From contig SABL01000006.1 of assembly GCA_009928985.1 (NCBI GenBank), positions 1 through 52,980 on the forward strand: 52,980 bases of DNA, in the 5' to 3' direction. The notes under the pieces are model-generated. The model saw only the letters and a list, made by a program, of their open reading frames with translations, searched no databases and had not been told where the DNA came from. How positions within the stretch are numbered: the first letter of the stretch is position 1; the number at the start of each line of letters is the position of its first letter. Shown one piece after another: positions 1 to 9,470 of this stretch. Made by a program: the position numbers and the translations under genes. This DNA is from Clostridia bacterium. GTDB lineage: Bacteria; Bacillota; Clostridia; Saccharofermentanales; UBA5734.

Positions 1-1
1 C

Positions 2-370
2 CTGATCCAGGTCTGCGACGATCCTGAGGATGATAATTACACCATCACCCAGGAAAACCTGGCACTTCTGGAGGCTGCTACGGATGCCCGCGGGCGTAAT
101 CTCGAGATCGTGAAAATCCCGCAGCCGCCGCGCGCAGAGTACCGGAGCAAGCGGCTGACACTGAGCTATCTCAATTTCTATTTCGTCAATGGCGGGATCA
201 TCCTGCCTGTCTTTGGTGGTGCAGCAACCGAAACAGACGAGCAGGCGGCTGCCATCCTGCACGGGCTCTACCCCGAGCGCCGGATCCGCCGGATCGACGG
301 GATGCCGATCATCCCGGAGGGCGGCAATGTCCATTGCACCACTCAGCAAATGCCGGAGGAAACCGTATGA
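2..370 (+). CDS. aguA: Agmatine deiminase, C-terminal part (partial)
   Basis: The gene enters from the left edge in frame, so only about 122 C-terminal residues are visible. Agmatine deiminase converts agmatine to N-carbamoylputrescine and ammonia in the cytoplasm. The visible part carries the family's closing signature: a stretch reading NFYFVNGGIILPVFGG, and the catalytic-cysteine region GGNVHCTTQQ near the end (the Cys lies in GNVHCTT). The stop codon overlaps the start of the next gene as ATGA, so the two are translationally coupled. This is the usual aguA-aguB arrangement of the agmatine-to-putrescine route. The alternative, peptidyl-arginine deiminase of the same fold, is less likely given the neighbour. 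Confidence 0.93.
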   Translation: MIQVCDDPEDDNYTITQENLALLEAATDARGRNLEIVKIPQPPRAEYRSKRLTLSYLNFYFVNGGIILPVFGGAATETDEQAAAILHGLYPERRIRRIDGMPIIPEGGNVHCTTQQMPEETV

Positions 371-1251
371 AAAAAGTCAAAGTCGCAGCCACCCAGATGA
401 GCTGCAGCTGGTCCGTCGAGCAAAACATAGCCAGAGCCGAGAAGCTTGTCCGCCAGGCTGCCAGTGAAGGTGCCCAGATCATCCTCTTGCAGGAACTTTT
501 TGAGACGCCCTATTTCTGCCAGAAGGAAAAACCAGAATACTATGACCTGGCCCTGCCGGCCGCAGAAAACCGGGCCATCCAGCATTTTCAGGCTGTGGCC
601 AGAGAATTGGCCGTCGTTCTGCCGGTCAGTTTCTACGAGCGGCGTAACAATGCCCGCTACAATTCGATCGCGGTGATTGACGCTGATGGCACAATCTTGG
701 GCATCTACCGCAAGAGCCATATCCCGGACGGGCCAGGCTACGAGGAAAAATTCTATTTCAATCCAGGGGATACGGGTTTCAAAGTCTGGTCGACTCGTTA
801 TGCGACGATTGGTATCGGGATCTGCTGGGACCAATGGTATCCGGAAACCGCCCGCTGCCTGGCCCTGATGGGCGCCGAGCTCCTCTTCTACCCAACTGCG
901 ATCGGTTCCGAGCCGAATGATCCTTCGATCGATTCCAAGGATCACTGGCAGATGTGCATGCGCGGCCATGCCGCAGCCAATCTCATACCGGTGGTCGCTT
1001 CCAACCGCATCGGACCCGAGACGGATGAAGATTCGACGATCACCTTCTATGGTTCATCGTTCATCGCTGGACCACAAGGCCAGCTGATCACTGAGGCCGA
1101 TCGCAGCAGCGAAGGTATCCTGACAGCCGAATTTGACCGGGATGAACTGGCGGCCATGCGTGCCGGCTGGGGCATCTACCGCGATCGCCGGCCCGACCTG
1201 TACCGGGCAATCCTGACGTATGACGGAGAGTTGGAAGTCAGATCGCGCTGA
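367..1251 (+). CDS. aguB: N-carbamoylputrescine amidase
   Basis: This nitrilase-superfamily amidase hydrolyses N-carbamoylputrescine to putrescine, CO2 and ammonia. The Glu-Lys-Cys triad is visible: Glu43 in [11 protein letters not shown], Lys116 in [13 protein letters not shown] and Cys153 in [12 protein letters not shown]. At 294 residues it has normal family length. The start at 367 is chosen because GGAGG lies 7 bases upstream and the ATG overlaps the aguA stop (ATGA). A longer frame from 334 would overlap aguA without a binding site. Its 3' end overlaps the convergent purE by 14 bases. Confidence 0.95.
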   Translation: MKKVKVAATQMSCSWSVEQNIARAEKLVRQAASEGAQIILLQELFETPYFCQKEKPEYYDLALPAAENRAIQHFQAVARELAVVLPVSFYERRNNARYNSIAVIDADGTILGIYRKSHIPDGPGYEEKFYFNPGDTGFKVWSTRYATIGIGICWDQWYPETARCLALMGAELLFYPTAIGSEPNDPSIDSKDHWQMCMRGHAAANLIPVVASNRIGPETDEDSTITFYGSSFIAGPQGQLITEADRSSEGILTAEFDRDELAAMRAGWGIYRDRRPDLYRAILTYDGELEVRSR

Positions 1252-1672
1252 TCCCGATGATCCGGACGGCAATTTCGCCGGCTGAACGGCCATCTCCGAC
1301 AGCAACTGTGGCCACAGGAACGCCTGCCGGCATTTGCAGGATGGAAAGCAGGGAATCGTATCCTTCGAGCGTTCTGGTTTTGACCGGGACACCGATGACA
1401 GGCAAGACAGTCAGCGAGGCAACCATGCCCGGCAAATGGGCGGCGCCACCGGCTGCTGCGATGATCACCTGCAGTCCTCGGTCGGCTGCCTGCGTGGCAT
1501 AATCATAGAGTCTGCCCGGAGTCCGGTGAGCTGAAACAATGTGGACTTCGAATGGGATGCCTTTTTCCCTGAGCACATCCAGAGCACTTTCCAAAGTCGG
1601 AAAATCTGAATCACTCCCCATGACTACGCCCACACGTGCCTCGCTCTTGCTTAAAGAAACGATTGGGTTCAT
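1238..1672 (-). CDS. purE: N5-carboxyaminoimidazole ribonucleotide mutase, class I PurE
   Basis: PurE converts N5-CAIR to CAIR in de novo purine synthesis. The 144-residue protein shows the hallmark motifs in order: [12 protein letters not shown] (phosphate and substrate binding), VSAHRTP with the catalytic His, and [12 protein letters not shown]. Its length is a little short of the usual 160 or so residues. No purK or other pur gene is in view. It follows the DUF3360 permease by 37 bases on the same strand and could share its transcript. A GGAG lies about 10 bases before the ATG. The C-terminus overlaps the convergent aguB end. Confidence 0.95.
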   Translation of the reverse strand: MNPIVSLSKSEARVGVVMGSDSDFPTLESALDVLREKGIPFEVHIVSAHRTPGRLYDYATQAADRGLQVIIAAAGGAAHLPGMVASLTVLPVIGVPVKTRTLEGYDSLLSILQMPAGVPVATVAVGDGRSAGEIAVRIIGISAI

Positions 1673-1709
1673 TTGCAGTTCACTCCATCCACACGAATTA
1701 TGAGCTTGA

Positions 1710-3017
1710 TTATCTGCTTTGCCTTTGCTCTAGAACTATTTGCAGTTTTTCCCAGACCAGGCCCACGATCCAGCCTACAACTGGCTGGAATACCCATCCG
1801 GCGACCAGGCAGGCGAGCGCCACGGGAATCGCGCGTTTGTTGATGCCCAGAGACCGGATGCCGTTTTCCATCATGGGCAGGTAAACGCCAAAAATGAGAA
1901 CCGGCCACAGCAACAAAGGGAAAACAGCAAAGTCGAGTGGGGCGCCCAAAAAGCTGGCCAGTAGACCAAGCAGGCCGAGAAACAGGGCACTGGCACCGAT
2001 CGGCCGGCGCACGACACCGATCGGGATCATGAAACTGCGCCAGATGGCCGCTGTCTGGGCTCCGCCGAGCAGGGCACCGATGATGTTGCGGACTGATACC
2101 AGCAAATAAGTTGGATTCAGCAAGAAGGTGGCCCGTCGGCCTGCAGGGCCGTAGTTGTTTTCCAGAATGGTCTGAATGGCCAGGGCATCGGTCGGCCACA
2201 TCACAATCGCCAGCAAGACAAAGGGCAAGGGCTTGATCCATTCGGCGACAGAGTCTGGCCAGCCCAGACCCCATTTTTCCAGCCACCACTGTCCAGGGTT
2301 GAGGATGGGCAAACCAGGTCCGGTATTCAATGAAGGAAATATTCCGAACAGCCAGGCTAGAAGCAGGGCCAAGGCAGCGAGGCCCGGAATCACCAGCCAG
2401 CGTATTTTGAAATGATGCAGGACAGCGACCAGAAGAATCCCCAGGCTCAGAATGACAATCGTGGCTGGCTTGGCTGAATTGGATTGGCTCCAGGTCCAAA
2501 GGGAGTGCAAGGCGCTGACCGTCCCCATCAGGCCAAACAAGAGCAAGATCCCGCTTTTCGTCCCTGGACCGGTTAAAGTCATGATTCTGGAAAAGGATCC
2601 GGATGCAGCCAGGGCTATCCCTGCAACACCCAGCAACAGCCCGAAAGCCAACGGATGGACGCCGGCTGCTGCCATGGCAGGCACAAGCGGGATCAGGGGC
2701 GCAAGGGTCCCTGGCGGTCCGAGACGGGGATGGAAAATTGCCGAGAAAAGGATCGCCAGTATGCTGGCGATAAAAAGCTCCAGACGGACATTTTCCGTGA
2801 CAAAATCAGGAGACTCAATCCCGAGGCCATCTTTCCAGGCAACAGCAAAGGCTGCCACCAGGGCTATTTTGCCGATGACGCCAGCCAAAGCCGGCACAAG
2901 ATCCTCCGGCCGGACGGTGTAGTCCTTGCCGGGGAGGTTCACGTGCCAGGCCCTGGTCTGGTAATTGGCCAGATCCTGCTCAAGTCTTTGATTGCTGAGG
3001 CTTTGAGATTTTGCCAT
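1710..3017 (-). CDS. DUF3360-type multi-spanning permease
   Basis: This 435-residue polytopic membrane protein has about ten hydrophobic segments after a short polar N-terminus. The region around residues 24-45 ([20 protein letters not shown]) and the later [19 protein letters not shown] match what I remember of the DUF3360 family, which is distantly related to xanthine/uracil and SulP-like permeases. The substrate is not established. A purine-type substrate would fit the adjacent purE, but that is inference. AAGGAG precedes the ATG closely. The gene starts 27 bases after the DUF4914 gene and is likely co-transcribed with it. The family assignment is from memory. Confidence 0.72.
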   Translation of the reverse strand: MAKSQSLSNQRLEQDLANYQTRAWHVNLPGKDYTVRPEDLVPALAGVIGKIALVAAFAVAWKDGLGIESPDFVTENVRLELFIASILAILFSAIFHPRLGPPGTLAPLIPLVPAMAAAGVHPLAFGLLLGVAGIALAASGSFSRIMTLTGPGTKSGILLLFGLMGTVSALHSLWTWSQSNSAKPATIVILSLGILLVAVLHHFKIRWLVIPGLAALALLLAWLFGIFPSLNTGPGLPILNPGQWWLEKWGLGWPDSVAEWIKPLPFVLLAIVMWPTDALAIQTILENNYGPAGRRATFLLNPTYLLVSVRNIIGALLGGAQTAAIWRSFMIPIGVVRRPIGASALFLGLLGLLASFLGAPLDFAVFPLLLWPVLIFGVYLPMMENGIRSLGINKRAIPVALACLVAGWVFQPVVGWIVGLVWEKLQIVLEQRQSR

Positions 3018-3044
3018 GGTCTCCTTTGACCCAACGAGGATTGA

Positions 3045-4934
3045 TCAATACCGCATCGGGATCAGTTCAAGGTAATCTGTCACGGTACCGTCATTCAGGC
3101 AGCATTCAATGATTTTTCTACCCAGCGGGTCTAGTTCTGGTGTGAGGTATTTCGCCAGTTCTTTCTTGAAAAAGTCCTCGAGGATCGCTGCGCCCTGGTC
3201 GTAGCCGTCTTTGCCGACCTCCTGCTGGCGGTGAACCTCCAGCATTTCGCGGGCCAGGTAAGTGCCTTCAACTTTGATATCCTTGAGCGCATAGCCCAGC
3301 AGGGAGCAGCGGGACTCACTCAGCTGGTCGGCACGGAACTTGGCACCCCCGCGACGGGCCAGGTATTCGCGGGCGATCCACTGCGGATTGAAGCCTACTT
3401 TATGGGCACCGATGTGCTGGTTGGGAACCAGGATGTAGCGCGTGTTGCCTGTCTCGACAATCTGCTTCAGGAGCAGATTGGCCTGGTCAACTATTTTGCC
3501 AGTGGCAAAGGGCCAGTAGGAGCCGACGCCTTCGCTGCTCATGCCCTCGGAATCGATGACGCTGGGGTTATCATGACCACGCGGGGCGACGAGGCGCCAG
3601 AGCCAGGCCAGGGCGGGCGGCAGAATGTGGAACAGACCAATGATACCGTAGGAGGGCTGCTCGCGGGTGCAAGGTGGCGTGCGGACGCCAAAGCTGCGAA
3701 CATCGATTTCAACCGGTTCGCTGACGATGCCAGGTACAAAGTGGCGCGGCATGATCACGCGCGGGTTGGGGCATGACTTGCCCGGGGCATCTTCGATGTG
3801 CTCCCAGATCAGGCAGGTTGATTCCGGAACCGTATGGTAATTGAGGAAGATCAACGGTTCTGGCGGGTGAACGCACAGTCGCTCCAGATAGGGATCGGTG
3901 CCGTAGGTCTTGATGTGATTGGTGCGCAGGAACCAACCATCTTCAGCATCTTTGACCACCAGCTTGTGACTATCATTCTGCAGGGATGGATGACACAGCG
4001 CCATATCATCGGTTACCGGACGCAGGTCGCATGTTTCGATCAAATCGAGGTAGTACTTTTCCTGACTGACCAGATTTTTTGACAGCAAGATCCGGCCGTC
4101 GTGTTCACGATGGATTTCCTCAATCATCTCACTTTTTCCACCGCCGCTGGCACCTTCGTGCATCAGGGTAAAGACATTGTCATAAGGTGTGATCACCTGG
4201 ACGGTTGAACCATGGACGGTGACCCAGCCTTCCTGCTCGCCGAGATTCAGCAGCATGCCATAGACACCCTTCTTGGCACTCGGTCCGGGATACAGATTAT
4301 AGGCAAACATTTCATACACGTCGTCCGTGCGGTTGTGAACCACCATTTGACGGCCATCGAAATGGGTGTGACGGAAGGTGGGCGCCAGATAAAGAATCGC
4401 TCGGGGGGCGAAACGATGGTCCAGCTCGCTTTGCGGGATGAATCCCTGCAAATCAAGAAGCCCTCCGGCAAAGAAGCCGGCATTATCTGGCGCCACAAGG
4501 AGCGCGGGATACCCCATGCTGGGGTCTCCTGCCATGAACGGCATCAGGATGAGGTCCTGCTGGGCCAGCCAGGCAAAGGTCTGGCTGCGCAGGTCAGAAA
4601 AATCGGTCTGGTAACGCTCGGAAAAGCGTTGTTTATCGGTCGGTCCATCGTCGGCGATGACCATGCAATCCGGATCGCGGCGACGCATGTAGGGATCGAG
4701 GTAATTGACCACCGCCCCGTTTTTAGCCCGGGCGACTGTCACTTCGACCACTTGCCCCTGTCCCGGGACGTCATAAGCGACTTCGAACACAGTCGAGTCC
4801 GGTCCACCCAGAGCTTTTTCCAGCAGTTCGCTGCGGGTTTCGGGCATGAAAATCATTTTGCCTTGCGTCAGAATCGAGCGCAGATCGGCGGGCAAAGAGA
4901 ATTGCTCCAATTTTTCCAGTTGAATGTGCGGCAT
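3045..4934 (-). CDS. P-loop protein of the DUF4914 type
   Basis: This 629-residue soluble protein has one obvious nucleotide-binding motif, GASGGGKS, at residues 261-268. It sits in a context (HEGASGGGKSEM) reminiscent of PEP-carboxykinase-like kinases. Length and overall sequence fit the uncharacterised DUF4914 family as I remember it. No transmembrane segment or signal peptide is seen. The start at 4934 is chosen because GAGGA lies about 10 bases upstream; an upstream frame to 5021 has no binding site and would run through a strong stem-loop. It heads a leftward group with the DUF3360 permease and purE. The function is unknown and the PEPCK-like fold is only a guess from the P-loop context. 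Confidence 0.75.
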   Translation of the reverse strand: MPHIQLEKLEQFSLPADLRSILTQGKMIFMPETRSELLEKALGGPDSTVFEVAYDVPGQGQVVEVTVARAKNGAVVNYLDPYMRRRDPDCMVIADDGPTDKQRFSERYQTDFSDLRSQTFAWLAQQDLILMPFMAGDPSMGYPALLVAPDNAGFFAGGLLDLQGFIPQSELDHRFAPRAILYLAPTFRHTHFDGRQMVVHNRTDDVYEMFAYNLYPGPSAKKGVYGMLLNLGEQEGWVTVHGSTVQVITPYDNVFTLMHEGASGGGKSEMIEEIHREHDGRILLSKNLVSQEKYYLDLIETCDLRPVTDDMALCHPSLQNDSHKLVVKDAEDGWFLRTNHIKTYGTDPYLERLCVHPPEPLIFLNYHTVPESTCLIWEHIEDAPGKSCPNPRVIMPRHFVPGIVSEPVEIDVRSFGVRTPPCTREQPSYGIIGLFHILPPALAWLWRLVAPRGHDNPSVIDSEGMSSEGVGSYWPFATGKIVDQANLLLKQIVETGNTRYILVPNQHIGAHKVGFNPQWIAREYLARRGGAKFRADQLSESRCSLLGYALKDIKVEGTYLAREMLEVHRQQEVGKDGYDQGAAILEDFFKKELAKYLTPELDPLGRKIIECCLNDGTVTDYLELIPMRY

Positions 4935-4954
4935 GGTCCTGTTCCTCGTTTCTT

Positions 4955-5004
4955 GCAATATAAAAGCCAATACGTCATCCTGATGCAGGATTTGGTATTG
5001 GCTT
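4955..5004 (-). terminator. Nested stem-loop with U-rich tail before the DUF4914 gene
   Basis: A perfect 10-bp outer stem (AAGCCAATAC at 4964-4973 with GTATTGGCTT at 4995-5004) encloses a 3x3 internal loop and a second 5-bp stem (ATCCT/AGGAT). Read leftward it ends in GGCTTTTATATT, a terminator-like tail, about 20 bases before the ribosome binding site of the DUF4914 gene. It could end DUF2294 transcripts or act as an attenuator or structured leader. Confidence 0.6.
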
Positions 5005-5069
5005 ACCTCACGACACGTCAATAACGGTTCGGAGCGTCTTCCGGTCTTATGTGGGCTAGAGCGAGCAGC

Positions 5070-5447
5070 TTAGCTGCGGATCAGCTGTTCCTCGAGGTTT
5101 TCACGCAATGTGAGCACGATGATCTTCTCGGCTGTGCGGGTGCTGACGTCCGAATGGATGCTGATGATATCGACATCCACGACTTCCCTGATGAAGGTCT
5201 CGAGGTAACTTTTCGAGGTCTCAAACAATGTGGTCCGGACTTTTTTCAGCAGTTCAACTCCCTGGTTGTTTTCTGCCAGCAGTTGTTCGGACTGGCTTAA
5301 AAAACCCTTGAGTCTGATAATAATCAGGTCTTGGACAATCAGGGTGCGGATCTGCTTGGGTCCACGACCCATGAACTCGATCTCGAACCGGCTGACAGCC
5401 TCGCTGAGCTTCGCTTCGGTTTGTCCTTTAGTCAACATCTTCGCCAT
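5070..5447 (-). CDS. DUF2294 domain protein
   Basis: This 125-residue cytoplasmic protein fits DUF2294, a family sometimes mislabelled Na+-translocating decarboxylase. Typical features are KGQTEAKLSEAVSRFE at the N-terminus followed by FMGRGPKQIRTLIVQD and a central IIIRLKGFLSQSEQ. The C-terminal half contains VDIISIHSDVSTRTAEKIIV. The biochemical role is not known to me. It lies 135 bases upstream of the DUF4914 gene on the same strand, with a strong stem-loop between them. The Shine-Dalgarno region is purine rich but weak (AAAGAAAGAAG), so an internal Met three codons later is possible. Confidence 0.8.
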   Translation of the reverse strand: MAKMLTKGQTEAKLSEAVSRFEIEFMGRGPKQIRTLIVQDLIIIRLKGFLSQSEQLLAENNQGVELLKKVRTTLFETSKSYLETFIREVVDVDIISIHSDVSTRTAEKIIVLTLRENLEEQLIRS

Positions 5448-5787
5448 CTTCTTTCTTTGTATGCAAGGATAGCACGAAGGTCGTTTCAGCGCAAGAGTCT
5501 TTTGATCGTTTTTGCAATATTAAAAACATCTTCTTGCATATTGAATAATACCGGATTGATCACACACGGAATAATTGGCATTATTCATTAACTAAAACGA
5601 GATTGTTGGGATATTTTATCTATATTGTGCGATATCTTAGATCCACTCATAACCGTTTTGCATAATCTAAATCATCTTTATTCACTTTTCCAGTATTAAA
5701 ATCTATGCAGATCCATTTTTCCGAATCACTTTCTAACGATTCGTAATGGTTTTCCACAGATATAAAGTTGATTTTGCACCGTTTTTC
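5448..5787. other. AT-rich intergenic region without a recognised gene
   Basis: These 340 bases are visibly more AT-rich than the flanking genes. They hold the promoter region of the leftward DUF2294 gene and the 3' flank of the SafE-type gene. A perfect 7-bp inverted repeat GAATAAT-tggc-ATTATTC lies at 5569-5586, and similar TTGCATATT/TTGCAATATT words occur nearby, so an operator is possible. No convincing -35/-10 pair, terminator with a T-run, or open frame with a ribosome binding site was found. Confidence 0.5.
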
Positions 5788-7248
5788 TCATCCTTCGACA
5801 ACCGTGATCTGGCTTCGGATCATGCCCATCCAACAGGAAAAAGGCACAATACCGCTCTCATCCGGGGTGAATTCGATGACGTTGTCCCCAAAGTCCAAGG
5901 CCTTTTCGATGCCATAAGCCGGGATGACGATCGCATTGTTGCAGCCATTGAGCGTACCGTCAGCGGCATGGATGGTCCAGCGCACGGGTATGCCTGCCTG
6001 GACGGTGATCGGCGCATAGCTGTTGCTTTTCAGCTCCGTTGTGACAAGCTGGACTCCCTCCACCAACTGAGCCTGGCCAGCCTCCGACGTACGGGAACTG
6101 ACGGCATCCGGTCTGGCTACAGACCCGGCCAGCGCCGTTGCAGAAACACCGGACAGACCCATGCCATTCTGGAACATGAACACACCGAGGATGATGACGA
6201 GCATGGCACTGGCTTGCATCATCTTCTGGGTCAAGCGGCGGCTCAGGAGTGATCCAAGGGCGCCCAGTCCGAACATCAACGGGACCGTGCCCAGCGAAAA
6301 GAGCAGCATCGACAAGGCGCCTTCCAGCGGATTGCCAGTCGACAAGGCATAGATCTGCATGGCCTGGAGCGGTCCGCACGGCATCAGGCCATGCAGAAGA
6401 CCGACGGTGAAGGGGCCTTTGTTGCCGCGCTGCTTTTCCCGGTAGATCAGTGAGGCCAATGCCCGGGGCATGCGGGGGTTGAATTTTCTGAGTGACGGAA
6501 AAATCTGCAGCATGTTGAGGCCCATGACGACCATGAAAACACCAGCAAGGAGGGCGATCAGGCCCTTGGCCCGGCCGGGTAAGATCAGCACGGAACCCAG
6601 TGCGCCCACCAGCCCGCCAATCACGGTGTAGGACACCACGCGTCCCGCGTTGTAGAGCAGGCTCGGCATGAGGGTCTGCCAACGGGCGTTGCTGGAGCCA
6701 GATCCCCCGGATGCATCGGAGCCGTCAGTCTGGGCAATTCGGGGCAGACACTGGGATAAATTGATTCCACCGCACATAGCCACGCAATGGACGGAAGTCA
6801 AAAGGCCAATGACAAACAGGAGTCCATAGCCCATGCCCGCTTCTGCCTGGGGAAATACAGTGAACCAGCTGTCTATGCCAAGGCGACGCAAGATGAGGAA
6901 CACGCCAACCAGGATGATCGCCACACCCAGGAGATGCCCGCGCTGACCCGGGCCTGAAGGGGCCGCTGGTCTGTGGAAAGTCTGCTTTCGGGACTTTGGG
7001 GACGGAGCAGCAGCTTTGGACACAGCGCCCTTCACGACTGGATAGTCGATGAGTGTAAGCTCGGCTGCGATCTGCTGAACGCTGGTCAGAGCCGGATCGT
7101 AGCGGATCATGACCTGTGCCGTGGTGTAGGAGGCTTTGACGGCATGGATCCCGGCTATGTGGCTGAGTTGGTTTTCGATGTGGTGTTCACAGGCCGTGCA
7201 GGTCATGCCTTGGACATGCAAGACAATGGTTTGTGGATGAGCAGCCAT
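5788..7248 (-). CDS. HMA / SafE (DsbD-like) / cupredoxin fusion membrane protein
   Basis: This 486-residue protein has three parts. Residues 1-75 form a heavy-metal-associated domain with the binding loop GMTCTACEHH (Cys17, Cys20). The middle is a six-TM SafE/DsbD_2-type domain with HCVAMCGGINLSQC. The last 85 or so residues form a cupredoxin-like domain with a cysteine in NGCNNAIVI and a terminal CWMGM suited to copper binding. Such fusions are known next to copper-handling genes and are presumed to traffic copper or protect thiols at the membrane. The ATG at 7248 is preferred because AGAGAGG lies 9 bases upstream; an upstream TTG at 7278 has no site. No copper ATPase is adjacent. Confidence 0.85.
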   Translation of the reverse strand: MAAHPQTIVLHVQGMTCTACEHHIENQLSHIAGIHAVKASYTTAQVMIRYDPALTSVQQIAAELTLIDYPVVKGAVSKAAAPSPKSRKQTFHRPAAPSGPGQRGHLLGVAIILVGVFLILRRLGIDSWFTVFPQAEAGMGYGLLFVIGLLTSVHCVAMCGGINLSQCLPRIAQTDGSDASGGSGSSNARWQTLMPSLLYNAGRVVSYTVIGGLVGALGSVLILPGRAKGLIALLAGVFMVVMGLNMLQIFPSLRKFNPRMPRALASLIYREKQRGNKGPFTVGLLHGLMPCGPLQAMQIYALSTGNPLEGALSMLLFSLGTVPLMFGLGALGSLLSRRLTQKMMQASAMLVIILGVFMFQNGMGLSGVSATALAGSVARPDAVSSRTSEAGQAQLVEGVQLVTTELKSNSYAPITVQAGIPVRWTIHAADGTLNGCNNAIVIPAYGIEKALDFGDNVIEFTPDESGIVPFSCWMGMIRSQITVVEG

Positions 7249-7365
7249 GATTGGAGTCCTCTCTGATTTCTCATGCAAGGTTGGATAGTCCTATCATATG
7301 GGCTGCATTTGAAGATTTTATGGAGCTAAGTGGCTGGTTGGAAAATAAGCCTGCGAATCTCGTCC

Positions 7366-8760
7366 TTAATCTAGAGGCAAGGTCACTTGGAACACGCTGC
7401 CTTGTCCTGGCTGGCTCTCAACTGTTACGAGTCCGCCATGGGCTTCAACGATCGATTTGACGATTGCCAGGCCGATTCCGGAGCCACCGGTTTCCCGGGT
7501 CCGGGATTTGTCAGCTCGGTAAAAGCGCTCGAAAATCTGGACCAGGTCTTCCGGCGCGATGCCGTTGCCTGTGTCTGCGACACTGACTGTCACCTGATTG
7601 CCTGTCACGTGCGAGAACACACGGACCGATCCGCCGGGATTGGTGTATTTCAGGGCATTGGCTAAAAGATTGATGAAGACCTGGCTCAGTTTGTCGGTGT
7701 CGCCCTGGATAACGACCGGATCCACCTGGATGTTCAATTGCACGTTTTTGCTGGCAAAATCACGCTGGAAATTGAGGTCGATGCGCTGCATCAGGGCCTG
7801 CAGATCCACCGCCTCTTTTTGGAGGGACAAATTTCCCTGCTCAATCTGGGTCAGCTTCTCCAGATCCTTGACGAGGCTGGAAATGCGCACGACCTCACCA
7901 TGGCAGCTTTCGAGCCGTTTCTGGTCGGCTTGCCAAGTGCCATCGATCATGGCTTCCAGATGGCTCTGCAGCACCGCCAGTGGCGTGCGCAATTCATGGG
8001 CAACGTCGTTGGTCAGCTGCTTGCGCATTGTCTCTTGCCGGCCCAGCGATTCGGCCAGGCTGTTGATCGATTCGGTCAGGTCAGAAAGCTCCCGTGGCCC
8101 TTTTTCGGCCGCAAGGCGGTCGGTATAATGGCCACTGGCGATCCGGCGTGTCGTCTGGATCGCCCGGGTGATCGGGCCAGTCAGCTGGCGTGCGATCAAA
8201 AGACCGAGGATGGCTGCAATGGCCATTGAGAGAATCGCCGCCAGCAACAGCAACTGGTTCAGTCGTTTCAAAAAAGCCAAGTCCACTTCGGAATAGGAAT
8301 AGGGTCCATAATAGCCGATGTCGACCCAGCCAATGGATTCTCCGGCTACGATGAGCTCCCGGGTCTGCTCGGTATAGCCGCCCTGGAAATTGTCAAACTG
8401 GCTTTGCATGCGTTCGGCAATGTTGGCCAGCATCAAGCTGCACATGCCATGGTTATGCACTTGGGCATCCCAAAGAGTCTTTCCACCCTGGTCCTTGAGC
8501 CGGATCAGAAAGCCTTCGCTCAGGGCGTTGACCCCGATGCTCTCAACCCCGGCTGGATCCCAGCGGTTGCCCCAATCGACATAGCGGCTGGCAAACACAT
8601 CGACAAACGTTTCGATGCGCTGGTTTTGCTTGTTGATGGCATAATTTTTGAACTGGTTGGCCAAAAGTCCATTGGCAGCAAAACTGATCGCGGCAAACAT
8701 GACCGCGACGACCAGGAAAAAGGCCAGGGACAGGCGGGCTTTGAGGCGGATCGGTTTCAT
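7366..8760 (-). CDS. Sensor histidine kinase (BaeS-like)
   Basis: This 464-residue membrane kinase has TM1 at about residues 8-30, an extracytoplasmic sensor region of roughly 130 residues and TM2 at about 168-192. A HAMP domain follows, then a dimerisation box with the phospho-accepting His255 in NDVAHELRTPL. The ATPase domain carries the N-box NLLANALKYTNPGG, DTGNGIAPED and GGSGIGLAIVKSIVEAHGG. The sensor region holds HNHGMCSLM, a His/Cys/Met cluster that could bind a metal; this is inference, but it fits the neighbouring copper-type protein. The start overlaps the regulator stop by one base, so it is coupled to it. Confidence 0.95.
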   Translation of the reverse strand: MKPIRLKARLSLAFFLVVAVMFAAISFAANGLLANQFKNYAINKQNQRIETFVDVFASRYVDWGNRWDPAGVESIGVNALSEGFLIRLKDQGGKTLWDAQVHNHGMCSLMLANIAERMQSQFDNFQGGYTEQTRELIVAGESIGWVDIGYYGPYSYSEVDLAFLKRLNQLLLLAAILSMAIAAILGLLIARQLTGPITRAIQTTRRIASGHYTDRLAAEKGPRELSDLTESINSLAESLGRQETMRKQLTNDVAHELRTPLAVLQSHLEAMIDGTWQADQKRLESCHGEVVRISSLVKDLEKLTQIEQGNLSLQKEAVDLQALMQRIDLNFQRDFASKNVQLNIQVDPVVIQGDTDKLSQVFINLLANALKYTNPGGSVRVFSHVTGNQVTVSVADTGNGIAPEDLVQIFERFYRADKSRTRETGGSGIGLAIVKSIVEAHGGLVTVESQPGQGSVFQVTLPLD

Positions 8761-9455
8761 CAGCCGCCTCCAAATTTGTAGCCGATTCCATGCACAGTCA
8801 GGATGTACTGCGGATCGCGGGTATCGTCTTCGATTTTCTGACGGATGTTCTTGATATGGCTGTCGATGACGCGATCATTGCCCTGATAGTCATCCTCCAG
8901 AGCCAATGTGATCAGCTCCTCGCGGGTAAATACTTTGGTCGGATATTTGCCCAGGGAGGCAAGAATCTTGAACTCGATCGGAGTCAGGGCTACTGCCGTA
9001 CCGGCTTTGCGCACTTCATGGCGCAAGCTGTCGATGATCAGGTCGCCCTGGTTGAAAGACAGCTGGTCGGAAAGGGTGTAGGCTTCGTCGGACACACGGC
9101 GCAAGATCGCCTGGATGCGGGCCAGGAGCTGGCGCGGGCTGAATGGTTTGGTGACATAATCATCTGCACCCTGATTGAAGCCTTTGAGCAGGTCTGCTTC
9201 AGCTGCTTTGGCCGTGAGCATGATGATCGGCACCCGGGATTTGCGGCGAATCATGCGGCAGACTTCCTCACCCGTGATATCCGGCAGCATCAGATCCAGA
9301 ACCACCAGATCAGGGGCCTTCTGGTCAAACAATGTCAGCGCGTCGCGTCCATTGTAAGCCTCGATCACCTGATAGCCAGCGTTAAAAAGGTAATCGCGCA
9401 CGACCTCGACAATTCCTTTTTCATCATCCACAATCAAAACCGTCTGTCTGGTCAT
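8760..9455 (-). CDS. OmpR/PhoB-type response regulator
   Basis: This 231-residue regulator has a receiver domain (acidic pocket IVDDEKG, phospho-acceptor Asp54 in VVLDLMLPDITG, and the lysine in DDYVTKPFSPRQLLAR) and a C-terminal winged-helix DNA-binding domain (LTPIEFKILASLGKYPTKVF, DSHIKNIRQKI). It is the partner of the downstream kinase, sharing one base with its start codon. GAGGTGGG lies about 5 bases before the ATG. A perfect 14-bp hairpin in the leader, just upstream of the ribosome binding site, may affect expression. Confidence 0.96.
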   Translation of the reverse strand: MTRQTVLIVDDEKGIVEVVRDYLFNAGYQVIEAYNGRDALTLFDQKAPDLVVLDLMLPDITGEEVCRMIRRKSRVPIIMLTAKAAEADLLKGFNQGADDYVTKPFSPRQLLARIQAILRRVSDEAYTLSDQLSFNQGDLIIDSLRHEVRKAGTAVALTPIEFKILASLGKYPTKVFTREELITLALEDDYQGNDRVIDSHIKNIRQKIEDDTRDPQYILTVHGIGYKFGGG

Positions 9456-9470
9456 CGAATCCCACCTCGT

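Noticed and set aside
343-969. 208-codon frame on the minus strand
   Set aside because: It is antisense to aguB, whose triad is complete; high GC leaves long open antisense frames.
4212-5024. 270-codon frame on the plus strand
   Set aside because: It is antisense to the DUF4914 gene and crosses the stem-loop region; no motif or site supports it.
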